In this document: positions 19,238 to 29,469 of the stretch, one piece after another | Layout: every line of letters begins with the position of its first letter | Numbering within the stretch: the first letter of the stretch is position 1 | DNA from: Prochlorococcus sp. AG-418-D13 | Lineage (GTDB): Bacteria > Cyanobacteriota > Cyanobacteriia > PCC-6307 > Cyanobiaceae | Assembly: GCA_003214315.1 (NCBI GenBank) | Contig: QCLU01000002.1 | Location: 62,001-126,000, forward strand | Direction: 5' to 3' | DNA length: 64,000 bases | Position numbers and translations under genes: made by a program | Notes under the pieces: model-generated | The model's database searches: none | The model's input: the letters and a program-made list of their open reading frames with translations, nothing else | Told to the model about the DNA's origin: nothing

Positions 19238-20134
19238 TTATTTATTTTTCTCCTCAATCATTTTATGAATTATTGGAGTGAGAATTAGTTCCATTGCGAA
19301 ACCCATTTTCCCTCCATTTACAACGATACTTGTTGGACTTGACATGAATGAATCGTTAATCATTCCAAGCAAGTATTGAAAATCAATCCCCCATTTCTCT
19401 CTTGCCCCTTTTCTGAAATGTATGATCACAAAGCTCTCATCAGGAGTTGGTATATTCCTGCATATGAAAGGATTAGAAGTGTCAATTGTGGGAATTCTTT
19501 GGAAATTAATATCGGTTTTGCTGAATTGTGGGCAAATGTGATTTATATAATCAGGCATTCTTCTCAATATAGTATCCACAATGGTTTCTGCTGAGTAACC
19601 TCTTTCTGCGTTATCTCTATGAATTTTTTGAATCCACTCTAAATTTGTTATCGGAACAACACCAACAAGTAAATCAGCATAAGATGCCACATTGTAACCA
19701 TCACCTTCTACCCCGCCGTGCAAACCTTCATAAAATAGTACGTCTGTTCCCTCAGGAATATCTTCCCATGGAGTAAATTGTCCAGGTTCCAAGGATGTCC
19801 CAAGTCTTGTATTATGCTCTTCTGCTTCTTCAAGACTATGTAGATAATATCTTTTCTTTCCTTCTCCAGTTTCACCATAGATTTTAAAAAGTTCTTCTAG
19901 CTTGCCAAAAAGATTAGCCTCTGGACCAAAATGAGAGAAATTTTCACCTTTTGAAAGAGCGTCCGCCATAGCCTTTTTCATAGGCATTCTTTCAAATCTG
20001 TGGTAACTATCACCTTCTACAACTGCGGGAACAATATCTTCTCTGGCAAAAATATGCTCAAAGGCTCTTTTTACTGTACTTGTTCCTGCTCCTGAAGATC
20101 CCGTTACAGCAACTACTGGATGACGTTTTGACAT
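19238..20134 (-). CDS. prk: Phosphoribulokinase, proteobacterial (class I) type
   Basis: Phosphorylates ribulose 5-phosphate to RuBP for Rubisco. The 298 residues match the short class known from E. coli and purple bacteria: Walker A GSSGAGTSTV (about residues 12-21), VEGDSYHR, HFGPEANLF, FYEGLHGG and VGVVPITNLEWIQK. The longer plant/beta-cyanobacterial enzyme has a GDSGCGKST loop and an N-terminal Cys pair for thioredoxin/CP12 control. Here there is no Cys in the first 50 residues, so that redox switch is absent. Confidence 0.96.
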   Translation of the reverse strand: MSKRHPVVAVTGSSGAGTSTVKRAFEHIFAREDIVPAVVEGDSYHRFERMPMKKAMADALSKGENFSHFGPEANLFGKLEELFKIYGETGEGKKRYYLHSLEEAEEHNTRLGTSLEPGQFTPWEDIPEGTDVLFYEGLHGGVEGDGYNVASYADLLVGVVPITNLEWIQKIHRDNAERGYSAETIVDTILRRMPDYINHICPQFSKTDINFQRIPTIDTSNPFICRNIPTPDESFVIIHFRKGAREKWGIDFQYLLGMINDSFMSSPTSIVVNGGKMGFAMELILTPIIHKMIEEKNK

Positions 20135-20223
20135 TTTTTAAAAACAATATTTAATGATTCTGACAGGTCATATGCCAACTTTATGTTTTACTTAAAAATA
20201 TTTTTTTATTTATTAATTTTTTT

Positions 20224-21297
20224 TTAAATTTCATCCATTATTTTATCTCCGATTTCACTGCAAGATAAAACTTCAGAAGACCCATCAGCTATATCTGCTG
20301 TTCTAAATCCTTTTGATAAAACTTTATCAATTGCAGTTTCTAAATTTTCTGCAGCTTCTTCTTCATTTAATCCAATTTTTAACATCATGGAAGCAGATAA
20401 AAGCATTGCTATAGGATTCGCTATGTTTTTACCAGCTATATCAGGAGCAGAACCATGAACAGGTTCAAAAACTCCTGGGCCATTATTGTTTAAAGAAGCA
20501 GATGGAAGCATACCAATGGAACCAGTTAACATTGCGGCTAAATCGCTTAAAATATCTCCAAATAAATTACTAGTTAAAATTACATCAAATTGACCAGGAT
20601 CTCTAACTAATTGCATTGCTGCATTATCAACGTAAATATTGCTTAGAGATATATTTTTATCTTTTGAGGTGATATTTAAAACTGTATCTCTCCACAATTG
20701 ACTAACCTCAAGAACGTTTGATTTATCAACAGAACATATTTTTTTATTTCTTTGGTTAGCAATTTTTATTGCTATTTCTGTTATTCGCTCTATTTCTGCC
20801 GAATCATAAACCATTGTATTGAAAGCTTTTGGAATTTTTGTATTTGTTATATGTCCTCTTGGTTTTCCAAAATAAATTCCCCCTATTAATTCTCTTACAA
20901 CAATAAGATCTACATGCTCAACGATTTCTTTTTTTAATGTACTTGCATCTAATAGAGATTTTCTTACTTTGACAGGCCTGATATTTGCGAAAAGGTTTAG
21001 GGCAGATCTTAACTTTAGTAACCCACTTTCTGGCCTTAATTCTCTTGCGAGAGAGTCATATTTTATATCTCCAACACATGCTAAAAGTACAGCATCACTT
21101 TTTTTGCATTGATCTATTGTCTCATCTGGAGAAGGAGTCCCATATTTTTCATAAGCTATCCCTCCAAATAATTTTTCAATAATCTCAATATCGAAATTAT
21201 GATTTTTTGAAAGTTCTTTTAAAACTTTTTTTGAAACATCTGAAATCTCTGGTCCAATTCCATCTCCTGACAATAAAACAATCTTATATTTCTTCAT
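20224..21297 (-). CDS. leuB: 3-isopropylmalate dehydrogenase
   Basis: Third enzyme of leucine synthesis, oxidising 3-isopropylmalate with NAD. 357 residues. Visible are LLSGDGIGPEI at the N-terminus, the substrate loop LRPESGLLKLR, VVRELIGGIYFG, DKSNVLEVSQLWR and the NAD site GPGVFEPVHGSAPDIAGK. It follows lpxD on the same strand with a 29-base gap. Confidence 0.98.
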   Translation of the reverse strand: MKKYKIVLLSGDGIGPEISDVSKKVLKELSKNHNFDIEIIEKLFGGIAYEKYGTPSPDETIDQCKKSDAVLLACVGDIKYDSLARELRPESGLLKLRSALNLFANIRPVKVRKSLLDASTLKKEIVEHVDLIVVRELIGGIYFGKPRGHITNTKIPKAFNTMVYDSAEIERITEIAIKIANQRNKKICSVDKSNVLEVSQLWRDTVLNITSKDKNISLSNIYVDNAAMQLVRDPGQFDVILTSNLFGDILSDLAAMLTGSIGMLPSASLNNNGPGVFEPVHGSAPDIAGKNIANPIAMLLSASMMLKIGLNEEEAAENLETAIDKVLSKGFRTADIADGSSEVLSCSEIGDKIMDEI

Positions 21298-21326
21298 TTA
21301 AGTTTTTGTTTATATAGAACAATAAA

Positions 21327-22361
21327 TTATTGCTTGTCTAATTGTCTAAGTTTTTTTGCTAATTCTGGTAATTTTTTAAAAATACTTGAACTCCTTAGCC
21401 ATGATTTATTTTCCATCGCAGGGAAACCACTAATTACCTTGCCATCTTCTATGTCACAATGGATCCCGCATTTTGAACTCGCTATTACATTATTCCCAAC
21501 TTTTACTCTATTATTAACTCCTACTTGACCTGCCAAAATAACACCATCTCCAATATTTGCTCCTCCAGCGATTCCCACTTGAGCTGCAAATGCACAATTC
21601 TTTCCAATTTTAACTCCATGACCTATTTGTATTAAATTATCCAACTTTGTTCCCTCATCAATAAAAGTAAACCCAACTGCTGGTCTATCAATACAACAAT
21701 TAGTTCCAATTTCTACAAAACTCATTATTTTTACACCACCTTTTTGAGGCATCTTTACCCATTTGCCATTTTTAGGAATAAAACCAAATCCTTCTGATCC
21801 AATAACAGAATTTGAATTAATTACACAATTATTTTTTAGAGTGGTATTTTCGTAAATAACACAATTTGGATGAATTATATTATTATTCCCTATCCGAACA
21901 TTGCCTGAGATTGATGATCCAGAAAGTATATGATTATTATCACCAATTACAGTATTTTCTCCAATATAGACATTAGGTCCAATATGGCAATCTACGCCAA
22001 TTATTGCTGTTTTATCTATAACCGCTGAAGCGTGAATTCCCGGTTTGAAATTGATAGTTTTATATAAACAATCCAATACTTCTGCAAATGCAATTCTTGG
22101 ATTTTTAACGATTATGTTTGATATATTGAGATTCTTTAGGGCACAAACGATTTCATCGTTGTTAGTACTTATTATTGCTGATGCTTTAGTTTGATCTAAT
22201 TTTGCTTTAAGGATATTATTTTCCTCTAAAAAAGATATATGATGTTTAACTGCAGCATCTAATGAGGCAGCCTCATCTATATTTAAATCTTCAAAAATAT
22301 TGGCACTAATAAAATTTGAATTTCCTTTTTTTATTAGATCAACTAAATTACTTAAAAGCAT
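21327..22361 (-). CDS. lpxD: UDP-3-O-acylglucosamine N-acyltransferase
   Basis: Adds the N-linked 3-hydroxyacyl chain to UDP-glucosamine in lipid A synthesis. 344 residues: an N-terminal uridine-binding domain of about 100 residues, then many hexapeptide repeats of a left-handed beta-helix (for example NVYIGENTVIGDNNHI). The catalytic His lies in IQIGHGVKIGKN, and a helical C-terminus ends the protein. It lies between proB and leuB. Confidence 0.96.
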   Translation of the reverse strand: MLLSNLVDLIKKGNSNFISANIFEDLNIDEAASLDAAVKHHISFLEENNILKAKLDQTKASAIISTNNDEIVCALKNLNISNIIVKNPRIAFAEVLDCLYKTINFKPGIHASAVIDKTAIIGVDCHIGPNVYIGENTVIGDNNHILSGSSISGNVRIGNNNIIHPNCVIYENTTLKNNCVINSNSVIGSEGFGFIPKNGKWVKMPQKGGVKIMSFVEIGTNCCIDRPAVGFTFIDEGTKLDNLIQIGHGVKIGKNCAFAAQVGIAGGANIGDGVILAGQVGVNNRVKVGNNVIASSKCGIHCDIEDGKVISGFPAMENKSWLRSSSIFKKLPELAKKLRQLDKQ

Positions 22362-22381
22362 TTTTCAGTTTTAATTTTTTT

Positions 22382-23464
22382 CTAAGAGAGAGCAAGAACA
22401 TCTCTGTGTACGACAATTATCGAGGAGTTGTTATTTTCTTTATTATTTAAGATACTTCTTAATTTGTCGCTACTTATTGATACTAAACCTTTTGCAACTT
22501 CTTTATCATTTGTATTTACGATTTTAACTGCCTGATTAATCGTAAAGTTTCCTTCTACATTCTTAACACCAACCGCTAAAAGTGAGGCACCTTTTTTTTT
22601 AATTGCAAAAGAAGCGCCATCATCTAAAGTAATTTTCCCTACTGTTTGAATTGCATGAGAAAGCCAACTTTTTTTGTTTCCTATAGGTTTTTCTACTGGA
22701 TAAAATAAAGTTCCAATTTTATTGTCATTAAAAATTTCAGTTAAGTTTTTTTTATTAGTTCCATCAACTAGTTGGACTTCAACTCCTCCTTTTGTTGCTA
22801 TTTCTGCAGAAATTAATTTTGTAGAAATTCCTCCTGTTCCCCATTCATTATTTGAGTTTTGAATATTTTTATCTTTAATTTCTTTTAATTCACTATTATG
22901 TACTTCTTTAATAGGTTGCGCATCTCTATTATTACGTGGATCTTTTGAGTATAGATTTTCAATATCGGTTAATAAAATAAGCTTGTTAGCATTTATAGCT
23001 AATGCAACTAAAGCAGAGAGGGTATCATTATCTCCATATTTAAGCTCTTCATTTGCTACGGTATCATTTTCATTTACTATTGGAATAACATTCAAATCGA
23101 TTAATTTTTTTAAAGTTTTAGAAGCGTTATTAAAGGATTCTCGTGAATTGAAATCAGCTTTAGTTATTAAAATTTGAGCGATATTATGACCTAATTTATT
23201 AAATACTTTATCGTATAAGGACATTAAATTAACTTGACCTATTGCTGCAGTAGCTTGAAGGGTACTCAAATCATTTGGTCTCGTTTTAATATTTAGTTTT
23301 TGGCAACCTAGTCCAACGGCTCCACTAGTTACTAAAATTAATTTGTTCCCTTTTGAAAGAAAACTTGTAAAGGATCTAGAAAGGGTTTCAATAACTTCCT
23401 CTGTAGATGTTTCTTCTGTTCCTCTTAAAATACTAGTACCAATTTTTATAACCCAAGTTTTCAT
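22382..23464 (-). CDS. proB: Glutamate 5-kinase
   Basis: First step of proline synthesis, phosphorylating glutamate. 360 residues: an amino acid kinase domain ([52 protein letters not shown]) and a C-terminal PUA domain from about residue 275. The length is the full two-domain form. Its start overlaps the yqeG stop by 4 bases (ATGA), so the pair is translationally coupled. Confidence 0.97.
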   Translation of the reverse strand: MKTWVIKIGTSILRGTEETSTEEVIETLSRSFTSFLSKGNKLILVTSGAVGLGCQKLNIKTRPNDLSTLQATAAIGQVNLMSLYDKVFNKLGHNIAQILITKADFNSRESFNNASKTLKKLIDLNVIPIVNENDTVANEELKYGDNDTLSALVALAINANKLILLTDIENLYSKDPRNNRDAQPIKEVHNSELKEIKDKNIQNSNNEWGTGGISTKLISAEIATKGGVEVQLVDGTNKKNLTEIFNDNKIGTLFYPVEKPIGNKKSWLSHAIQTVGKITLDDGASFAIKKKGASLLAVGVKNVEGNFTINQAVKIVNTNDKEVAKGLVSISSDKLRSILNNKENNNSSIIVVHRDVLALS

Positions 23465-23955
23465 TTTATAAAATGAGAAATTAATTTTTCTGTTGTCAAA
23501 GTTAAATTAAATTTTATAGGCAAGCCATCTCTATTTAATCGCTTAACTAATATTGTTTTTATATTACATCTATTCCCAACAATAATATCTGTAAAAATTC
23601 TGTCGCCAATAATGGCTATATTTTTTGGTTCTCTGCCAATTTCTTTGATAGCAGACAAAGTTACTTTTTTCCTTGGTTTTGATGCATTGTATTTATACCT
23701 TAAATTTAATTCTTTCGCTATTTTTGCGATTCTTTTTTTTGATGGATTATTACTTATTAGATATAAGGAGAAAAGTTTTTTAGATTCTATGATCCAATTC
23801 TTTACAGCTTTTGGGATCATATTTGATTTTCTATTTACTAGAGTCCCATCAACGTCTAGCAATAAAGAATTAATTCCTTTTTTTTGCAACTCAGACTGAG
23901 AAATCTTATATATTGGTAAGTTTGAATCCCAATTAACTTTTAGGATAGATCTCAT
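23461..23955 (-). CDS. YqeG-family HAD-IIIA phosphatase
   Basis: A small HAD-superfamily hydrolase of 164 residues. Motif I is [11 protein letters not shown] (about residues 32-42), motif II LYLISNN, and motif [16 protein letters not shown]. Relatives such as plant PGPP1 and YqeG act as phosphatidylglycerophosphate phosphatases, so a role in phosphatidylglycerol synthesis after PgsA (31.2 kb) is plausible. It is coupled to proB by a 4-base overlap. Confidence 0.9.
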   Translation of the reverse strand: MRSILKVNWDSNLPIYKISQSELQKKGINSLLLDVDGTLVNRKSNMIPKAVKNWIIESKKLFSLYLISNNPSKKRIAKIAKELNLRYKYNASKPRKKVTLSAIKEIGREPKNIAIIGDRIFTDIIVGNRCNIKTILVKRLNRDGLPIKFNLTLTTEKLISHFIK

Positions 23956-23960
23956 TTATT

Positions 23961-24497
23961 TTAAGAACTACTTTTTTCAAGCTCAGTTTCAATCAAAGGT
24001 TGAATTTTATCGAACTCATCATCTTCAACTAATAAGGCACCTTTGTCTTTTAATTTACCCACAATAAAAAAAGGATCTAGTGGAATATACAAGCCATATT
24101 CTTGGTCAAAAAGATTAAAGTTAACGAGCAATTCATAGCTCTCACTATCATCATCGACGTAATCTTCTTCTAATTCATCGTAAATTGGTTCTTCAAGTTC
24201 TCCTGATACTGTTAATGTGACTGCTGATCTGATGAGTTTTAAATCATGTTCTTGAAGAACTGCTTCAGCATTTTTTAGTATTTGTTCATTTTTATCTATT
24301 TTCTCAATTAGTTCAGGCTCATCTTTTTCATTTATCTTAAAAAGACTTACTGGAGTATCAACCGGCGTTAATAAAGCATATTCTTGGCCTTCAACACTTA
24401 CTAATTGTTCAAGATAACAAAATAGCTCGTTTCCATTTGAGTCATTTAATAAAAGAGTCTGTGCATCATAATTATCATTTGAGTTGGCTTCTTTCAT
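23961..24497 (-). CDS. DUF3727 family protein
   Basis: 178 acidic residues. The protein fits the cyanobacterial DUF3727 family, which contains DUF1292-like segments: GNELFCYLEQLVSVEGQEYALLTPVD near the N-terminus and LLVNFNLFDQEYGLYIPLDPF near residue 130. No catalytic motif, signal peptide or membrane helix is visible. The gene lies 5 bases upstream of yqeG and 26 bases downstream of ruvX. Function unknown. Confidence 0.85.
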   Translation of the reverse strand: MKEANSNDNYDAQTLLLNDSNGNELFCYLEQLVSVEGQEYALLTPVDTPVSLFKINEKDEPELIEKIDKNEQILKNAEAVLQEHDLKLIRSAVTLTVSGELEEPIYDELEEDYVDDDSESYELLVNFNLFDQEYGLYIPLDPFFIVGKLKDKGALLVEDDEFDKIQPLIETELEKSSS

Positions 24498-24523
24498 TTA
24501 AAAATTATCTATCCTTTTTAATA

Positions 24524-24985
24524 CTAATATTTTATCTGACGTTTACCAGCTATTTCTTCTAATTCAGGACCCTCTTCGATCCATTGTTCAAGTATTATTT
24601 TTGCTGAAAAACTATCAATCAACCCGGATTTATCTTTTTTTATTCCAAATCTATCTGAAGATTCCCAAGTTGAACTATGTTCGTTGACGTAAGAAAATGG
24701 AAGCTTTAATTCATTAGAAAGTAATTGACCGTAATTTTTACAATCAATAGCTTGAGTGGTCATTTGACCTTCCTCATCTAGTGGAATACCCACAATAAAA
24801 CCAGTCAAATTAAATTCATTTATATGATTTCTAATGATTTTAATCTCTTGATTATTTTCAAACCGTTTTACTGCTGGAAGTATATTTGATGTTATGCAGA
24901 GGGGATCACAATAAGCTAATCCTATTCTTTTGGTACCTATATCCAAACTCAAAATTGACTTGGGTTTGGGTTTGCAAAATTTCAC
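24524..24985 (-). CDS. ruvX: RuvX/YqgF-family pre-16S rRNA nuclease
   Basis: RNase H-fold nuclease implicated in 16S rRNA 5' maturation and once proposed as a Holliday junction resolvase. 153 residues with motif [15 protein letters not shown] (Asp at about 15), [12 protein letters not shown], the Glu-containing YVNEHSST and a C-terminal Asp ([15 protein letters not shown]). Its start overlaps the stop of the upstream GNAT-like gene by 4 bases. Confidence 0.94.
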   Translation of the reverse strand: MKFCKPKPKSILSLDIGTKRIGLAYCDPLCITSNILPAVKRFENNQEIKIIRNHINEFNLTGFIVGIPLDEEGQMTTQAIDCKNYGQLLSNELKLPFSYVNEHSSTWESSDRFGIKKDKSGLIDSFSAKIILEQWIEEGPELEEIAGKRQIKY

Positions 24986-26037
24986 TTTGTTTTTAATGGA
25001 AAAGGAGATGGATATGGATTACCTTGTGGACTTAATTTTTCAAAGATTGATTCCAAAGATTGATTTATTATATTTACTTGTTTGGCTTCATTCTTTACTA
25101 TTGTGTTCCTGATAAGAATTATTTCTTGATTTTTTTCTTTGAGATTACATTCTTCGAGAAAAAGATTTAATTGAGAATTTTCTTTATAGGTTTTTAAATA
25201 TGAAGCAGGAGATTTCTCAAAAAATCTTTTTATAAATTCTTTTAAAATAGAATTGAACCTCTTATCCCAATATCTACTTATAGTTAAAGTATAAATTTCT
25301 TCGTTTTGATAATTTATATCTTTTAAAATTGTACATAAAACTGAATTCTCATATATTAAGGCACCACTTTTAGGGTTATTTCTTTTAAGAATGTCTTCTT
25401 GATCAAAATTTAAGATATTTCTTATTAAGGGAGATTGATTTGATCTTATGAAATTAACTATTTTTAATATATTTTGTTTATTAATGTTTTGGAACTCATT
25501 AATTAATGCATAGTCATTAGTATTTTGCTTTTTAGATTTATTTAGATCAGAACCATCCCAAAGGATTATCTCTCCTAATGGTTGAAAACCTAATTCCCTT
25601 GAGGTAGATATGAGGTCAACATTATTTATAGCAGTGTTAATTATCCAACTTGAAGTTTTGATGTCTTTTAATGAGATAGATTTTTTTATCAATCCTAAAG
25701 TTAATTGTTTATCTGTTAAAGAAAACTTGTTGTTAATCAACTGGGGATTAGATATTTTTAAGCAAGTCTCTTTTTTGTTTAAAGGAAAAATATTCAAATA
25801 ACCAATAATTTCGTTTCTATATATAGCAATTATGCATTTATTTTTATTTTTCTTGAGATTATTTAAAAAAATTTTTAAGTCATCAAAGGTATTTATAATT
25901 GCCATCTTTAAAAACCAATTATTCAATTTCTTATTTTTAATATCTATTAAAAGGTTAATGTGCCTTATATGGAGTTCTTCAAAAGTTACTTCCATTCCTT
26001 TTTTAGATTGAAAAGAATAAGAGGTCTCTTTTTTCAT
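24982..26037 (-). CDS. GNAT-like hypothetical protein
   Basis: 351 residues, rich in Lys, Asn and Ile, with no firm family. The N-terminal part ([19 protein letters not shown], then [19 protein letters not shown]) and the middle ([22 protein letters not shown]) have the order of beta-strands and helices seen in GNAT acetyltransferases, possibly as two degenerate domains. I see no clear acetyl-CoA loop (Q/RxxGxG/A). Its 3' end overlaps ruvX, and the CofE-like gene ends directly before it, so it is in the same operon. Confidence 0.65.
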   Translation of the reverse strand: MKKETSYSFQSKKGMEVTFEELHIRHINLLIDIKNKKLNNWFLKMAIINTFDDLKIFLNNLKKNKNKCIIAIYRNEIIGYLNIFPLNKKETCLKISNPQLINNKFSLTDKQLTLGLIKKSISLKDIKTSSWIINTAINNVDLISTSRELGFQPLGEIILWDGSDLNKSKKQNTNDYALINEFQNINKQNILKIVNFIRSNQSPLIRNILNFDQEDILKRNNPKSGALIYENSVLCTILKDINYQNEEIYTLTISRYWDKRFNSILKEFIKRFFEKSPASYLKTYKENSQLNLFLEECNLKEKNQEIILIRNTIVKNEAKQVNIINQSLESIFEKLSPQGNPYPSPFPLKTK

Positions 26038-27204
26038 TTACTTTTTTTCTCTTATTAATACTATAGGGGTTTTTTCATCTCCATTGCCAGCTGGATTAGA
26101 TATTAAGTTTCTTTTGAGTATTTTATTTGCTTTTTTATTAGAACTAGCTAAAACTTTTACACCTCCAAGATCATTAACATCTACTACTGCAACATCTATA
26201 TTTAGATATTTCGAGACTTCCTTACAAAATAAATCCGCATTGATAGGACCCATAACTATACTTTTATCGTAAGGAGTGACTGTACCGCTTATATCATCAA
26301 TGAGAGATGATTCTGCACCAGTTAACCTATAAAAAATACCTTTAATACCAACTAATTTGAAGAGATATCCAACAAATAGTGCAAAGGTTATTCTTGTGAC
26401 TCCGATTTTATTTATTAATAATTGCATGCCGCAAGCTGTTGCAAGACTGCTTGTAGGGTGAAAAAAATAACATAAAGCTTTTGAAAATAAACTATATTCT
26501 AAATTTTGAGGGGAAATATATCTATTTTGCATAATCGCTAGCGGACTCTCACCGATTGTTAAAATATCATTGTTTTTTACAATTCCTTTGCAGTATTCAA
26601 TCACAGTATTTACTGGGTTATCAAAGCAACCAAGTAAATCAGTTTTAATAGCAAAAGCTTTATATTTATTATTTATTGGAATTTCAAAAACTTCTTTCGG
26701 CCTTTGTTTTTGACCATCTAAATTAATTAACAAACAATCCTTATTATTTGAAATACCAAAATGTCCATAGTTCTCCCAAAATATTTTTAACCATAGATAT
26801 TTTATTTTTTTTCTAAAGTTATTATTGCTAAATTTATATATGATTCTTACAAATAATTCTGAATTTGACTTTATAATTGTTGTTGGCCAGTAATTATTTA
26901 AATCTTTAATTTTATTATTTTCATATATATAAATATCTTCTTGATAATTAAAATTTTGGCAATATTCGTTACCTTTATTTTTAAAAAATTCTAATTCAAA
27001 ATTTATATTAGATACCATCGTTTCTTTGGTTTTACTTTTATTAGTTATTTTTAAATCAATAATTAATTCGTTTAAACCATCCTTTTTTTTGATTTTGTAA
27101 TTTATAGGTACCAGAGTTAACTTTGATTTGGGTGAGTTTTTAATATATAAATCTGAAAGAATTAAAAAAATTATAAGAAATAAGAGGATATGTATTAATA
27201 TCAT
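26038..27204 (-). CDS. CofE-like (F420-0:gamma-glutamyl ligase domain) membrane-anchored protein
   Basis: 388 residues. The first 20 are a strongly hydrophobic anchor (MILIHILLFLIIFLILSDL). A domain of about 150 residues without recognised family follows. The C-terminal half is CofE-like: AFAIKTDLL, NDILTIGESPLAIMQNRYI, a GAESSLIDDISGTVTPYDKS stretch and VVDVNDLGG with acidic metal ligands. CofE ligates glutamates to coenzyme F420, which these cyanobacteria are not known to make, so the substrate is probably something else. It abuts the GNAT-like gene. Confidence 0.8.
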   Translation of the reverse strand: MILIHILLFLIIFLILSDLYIKNSPKSKLTLVPINYKIKKKDGLNELIIDLKITNKSKTKETMVSNINFELEFFKNKGNEYCQNFNYQEDIYIYENNKIKDLNNYWPTTIIKSNSELFVRIIYKFSNNNFRKKIKYLWLKIFWENYGHFGISNNKDCLLINLDGQKQRPKEVFEIPINNKYKAFAIKTDLLGCFDNPVNTVIEYCKGIVKNNDILTIGESPLAIMQNRYISPQNLEYSLFSKALCYFFHPTSSLATACGMQLLINKIGVTRITFALFVGYLFKLVGIKGIFYRLTGAESSLIDDISGTVTPYDKSIVMGPINADLFCKEVSKYLNIDVAVVDVNDLGGVKVLASSNKKANKILKRNLISNPAGNGDEKTPIVLIREKK

Positions 27205-27207
27205 TTT

Positions 27208-27759
27208 TCAATTAATTTTTGTTTTATCTTTTTTTTCAGAAATGATGCTGTTGTATTCATTAAAACTTTCTACAGAAAATGTCGTATCCTCTATATCAAT
27301 TCCTTTTAGTTCTCCTATAACTTTGTTTAATTCATCGATATTAATCATTCCATTTTGATCATATTTAACTTCACCATCACTATTTAAAATAATGGTTTGT
27401 GGAATTAATCCGTTCCAATAATAATTAGGTTCATTTCTAAGATCAGACTTTTCTTTATCCTGTAATTCATCAGTAGTTAGAGCAATGATATCTATATTAT
27501 TTCTCCATATCAAATCTAAACCAGATATTATGGGAGCCATTGCTTTACTATCTGAGCTATCATCAATATAAAAAAATAAAACTGCGACTCTTTTATTTTT
27601 TAATGATTCCTGAAGAGTTGTCTGGGGAGGAACTATAGCCCCATTTCCTGCGTATATAGGAAAGATGTTGCCATCGTAACTATCAGAATCTCTAGAGGCA
27701 TTTGCTTTATATGGACTTAAAAAAATTAATGCTATTAGGATCCATTGAATTATTTTCAT
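27208..27759 (-). CDS. Exported thioredoxin-like protein lacking CXXC
   Basis: 183 residues with a signal peptide (WILIALIFLSPYKANA). The fold looks like thioredoxin: RVAVLFFYIDDSSDSKAMAP, then DIIALTTDE, and the cis-Pro region LIPQTIILNSDGEV. At the place of the active-site CXXC it reads SDSK, and the protein has no Cys at all after the signal peptide. A redox role through a dithiol is therefore excluded; a scaffold role on the lumenal side is possible. It sits 14 bases after the DUF3685 gene and 3 bases before the CofE-like gene. Confidence 0.75.
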   Translation of the reverse strand: MKIIQWILIALIFLSPYKANASRDSDSYDGNIFPIYAGNGAIVPPQTTLQESLKNKRVAVLFFYIDDSSDSKAMAPIISGLDLIWRNNIDIIALTTDELQDKEKSDLRNEPNYYWNGLIPQTIILNSDGEVKYDQNGMINIDELNKVIGELKGIDIEDTTFSVESFNEYNSIISEKKDKTKIN

Positions 27760-27773
27760 TAAAGTTTTAAAAC

Positions 27774-29390
27774 TTACTTTGAACTTGATCTTCCTAATCC
27801 TTGAAGGATTCCTTTCCCCACTAAACCGATAGCTTTGCCAACGACCTTTGTAAGGAAAGTTACGAAAAGATTCCCGATATACTTTACAGCAACTTCTAAC
27901 TGCGGTGCTACGGCATCTCTTATCTCAACTAACAATGTAACTTGTTTTTGTAGCCATTCTAGATTCTCTAATTCTTTCTCCCTATTTTCATTTTTAAAGT
28001 AACGGGTAAATTTTTTATCGATAATATCAATATATTCTCGTTTACTCTCATACAAGTAGATAGGCATATAAATATAGTCATGCCAGCGATTGTAGTTATT
28101 AATATTATTTCTAAATCGTTCAAAATTTCTTGTCGATTGTAATTCGGGATTTATAAGTATAGTTCTTAATTCAGGCCAAGAAGAACAAATATTAAAGATT
28201 TCAGAAGCTAATAAATTACAGTTCCTTATTGTCCAATTTGAAATTATATTTTCAAGGATCAAAAACGATTCTGTTTCATATAGAGGGAGTAATTTTCCAT
28301 CATAGTCAAGAGCTTCATTTTTAATAATTGGCTCAATAAACATTATTGATTCAGGTGATTCTCTATCTATCTCTTCGCAGCTTACCTCACTATAAATAAA
28401 ATCATTTATTGAAATAGATTCGCCTCCTTTTTTTAATCGAAAATAGCTGTCTGTGATATTTGAAATTGTATTGACTTTAAGTTCTTTTATAAGAGAATTT
28501 AAATCATCTTTAAAATCTTTCTCCTTATAGTTTTCCTTAATATTTTTTACTAAATTATTTAACTCATCTAACATTTTGCAGATTAGTCGTGAAATGAATT
28601 CTTTCTTTAAGCCAGAGAGAATTATTGATGAATTATTAAATTCAACCTGTAAGTTAGTTGAGCTATACCTTTCTTTTAGTCTATCTAAAATTAAATTCCA
28701 TATTTCTGTAGTGTTTTTATCTTTAATGAAAACAGTGTTCTTATTTTCAAGATTAATTTTATTTTCAGTGTAAACTGCCTCTGTATAAAGTTCTAGTGAA
28801 TTACCCCATAAGAAAACTAGAAAAGATTTTGCAGTAATAAGTTCTCTTAATCTTCCTTTTAAAATGAATTTGTAAAATTCTGGTGTTGAATCAGAGTTGA
28901 CATATTTAAATATATAATTAATTTCAGAATCTATTTGTTTAAGACCTGAAGTTAGAATTTTTTGACTAAAAGAGAGAGGCTTGTTTTTGTTTAATTGAAC
29001 TCGGGAATTATTTTCAATATCAAATACCCTTCCTCCATTTAAAATGGTATCAATAGATTCAAGAACTTTTTCTGCACTGGGATTTAAAAGAAAACCTTCA
29101 GCATTTAAGGATGGAGGGGTATTTGCTTCATAAACAAGTTCGCCAGAGAGAATTATAAGAAACTTTGACTCATCATATCTTTCTCTTAATTTTAATAATT
29201 CTAACCTTATAAGATCTTCTGATTGGAAATTAAGAACATTCCAAATAACTAAATCCGGAGTTTTATCACCTGTTCCATTATTAAAATTAATTTCTAAATT
29301 TTGGTCTAGTGATGTTAACTTAAGCGATAAAGATTCTGCTATTAAGCTTGGAGCAATAATCAATATCGATTTTTTTGAAATTAATTCCAA
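27774..29390 (-). CDS. DUF3685-family protein with receiver-like N-terminus
   Basis: 538 residues, matching the cyanobacterial/plastid DUF3685 type (I believe related to Ycf55). The N-terminus (SILIIAPSLIAESLSLKL, LVIWNV, FLIILSGE, GFLLNPSA) has the strand-helix order of a response-regulator receiver, but without a clear phospho-acceptor Asp pocket. The middle is helical. The last 45 residues (YIGNLFVTFLTKVVGKAIGL) are hydrophobic and amphipathic. It is the first gene of the packed minus-strand run that ends at leuB. Function unknown. Confidence 0.8.
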   Translation of the reverse strand: MELISKKSILIIAPSLIAESLSLKLTSLDQNLEINFNNGTGDKTPDLVIWNVLNFQSEDLIRLELLKLRERYDESKFLIILSGELVYEANTPPSLNAEGFLLNPSAEKVLESIDTILNGGRVFDIENNSRVQLNKNKPLSFSQKILTSGLKQIDSEINYIFKYVNSDSTPEFYKFILKGRLRELITAKSFLVFLWGNSLELYTEAVYTENKINLENKNTVFIKDKNTTEIWNLILDRLKERYSSTNLQVEFNNSSIILSGLKKEFISRLICKMLDELNNLVKNIKENYKEKDFKDDLNSLIKELKVNTISNITDSYFRLKKGGESISINDFIYSEVSCEEIDRESPESIMFIEPIIKNEALDYDGKLLPLYETESFLILENIISNWTIRNCNLLASEIFNICSSWPELRTILINPELQSTRNFERFRNNINNYNRWHDYIYMPIYLYESKREYIDIIDKKFTRYFKNENREKELENLEWLQKQVTLLVEIRDAVAPQLEVAVKYIGNLFVTFLTKVVGKAIGLVGKGILQGLGRSSSK

Positions 29391-29469
29391 GACTAGATTT
29401 CTTATCTCTTATACAAAATTAACTAACAATTACTGCAAACACCAGCCTTAAATCAATTTTTATACTCTT

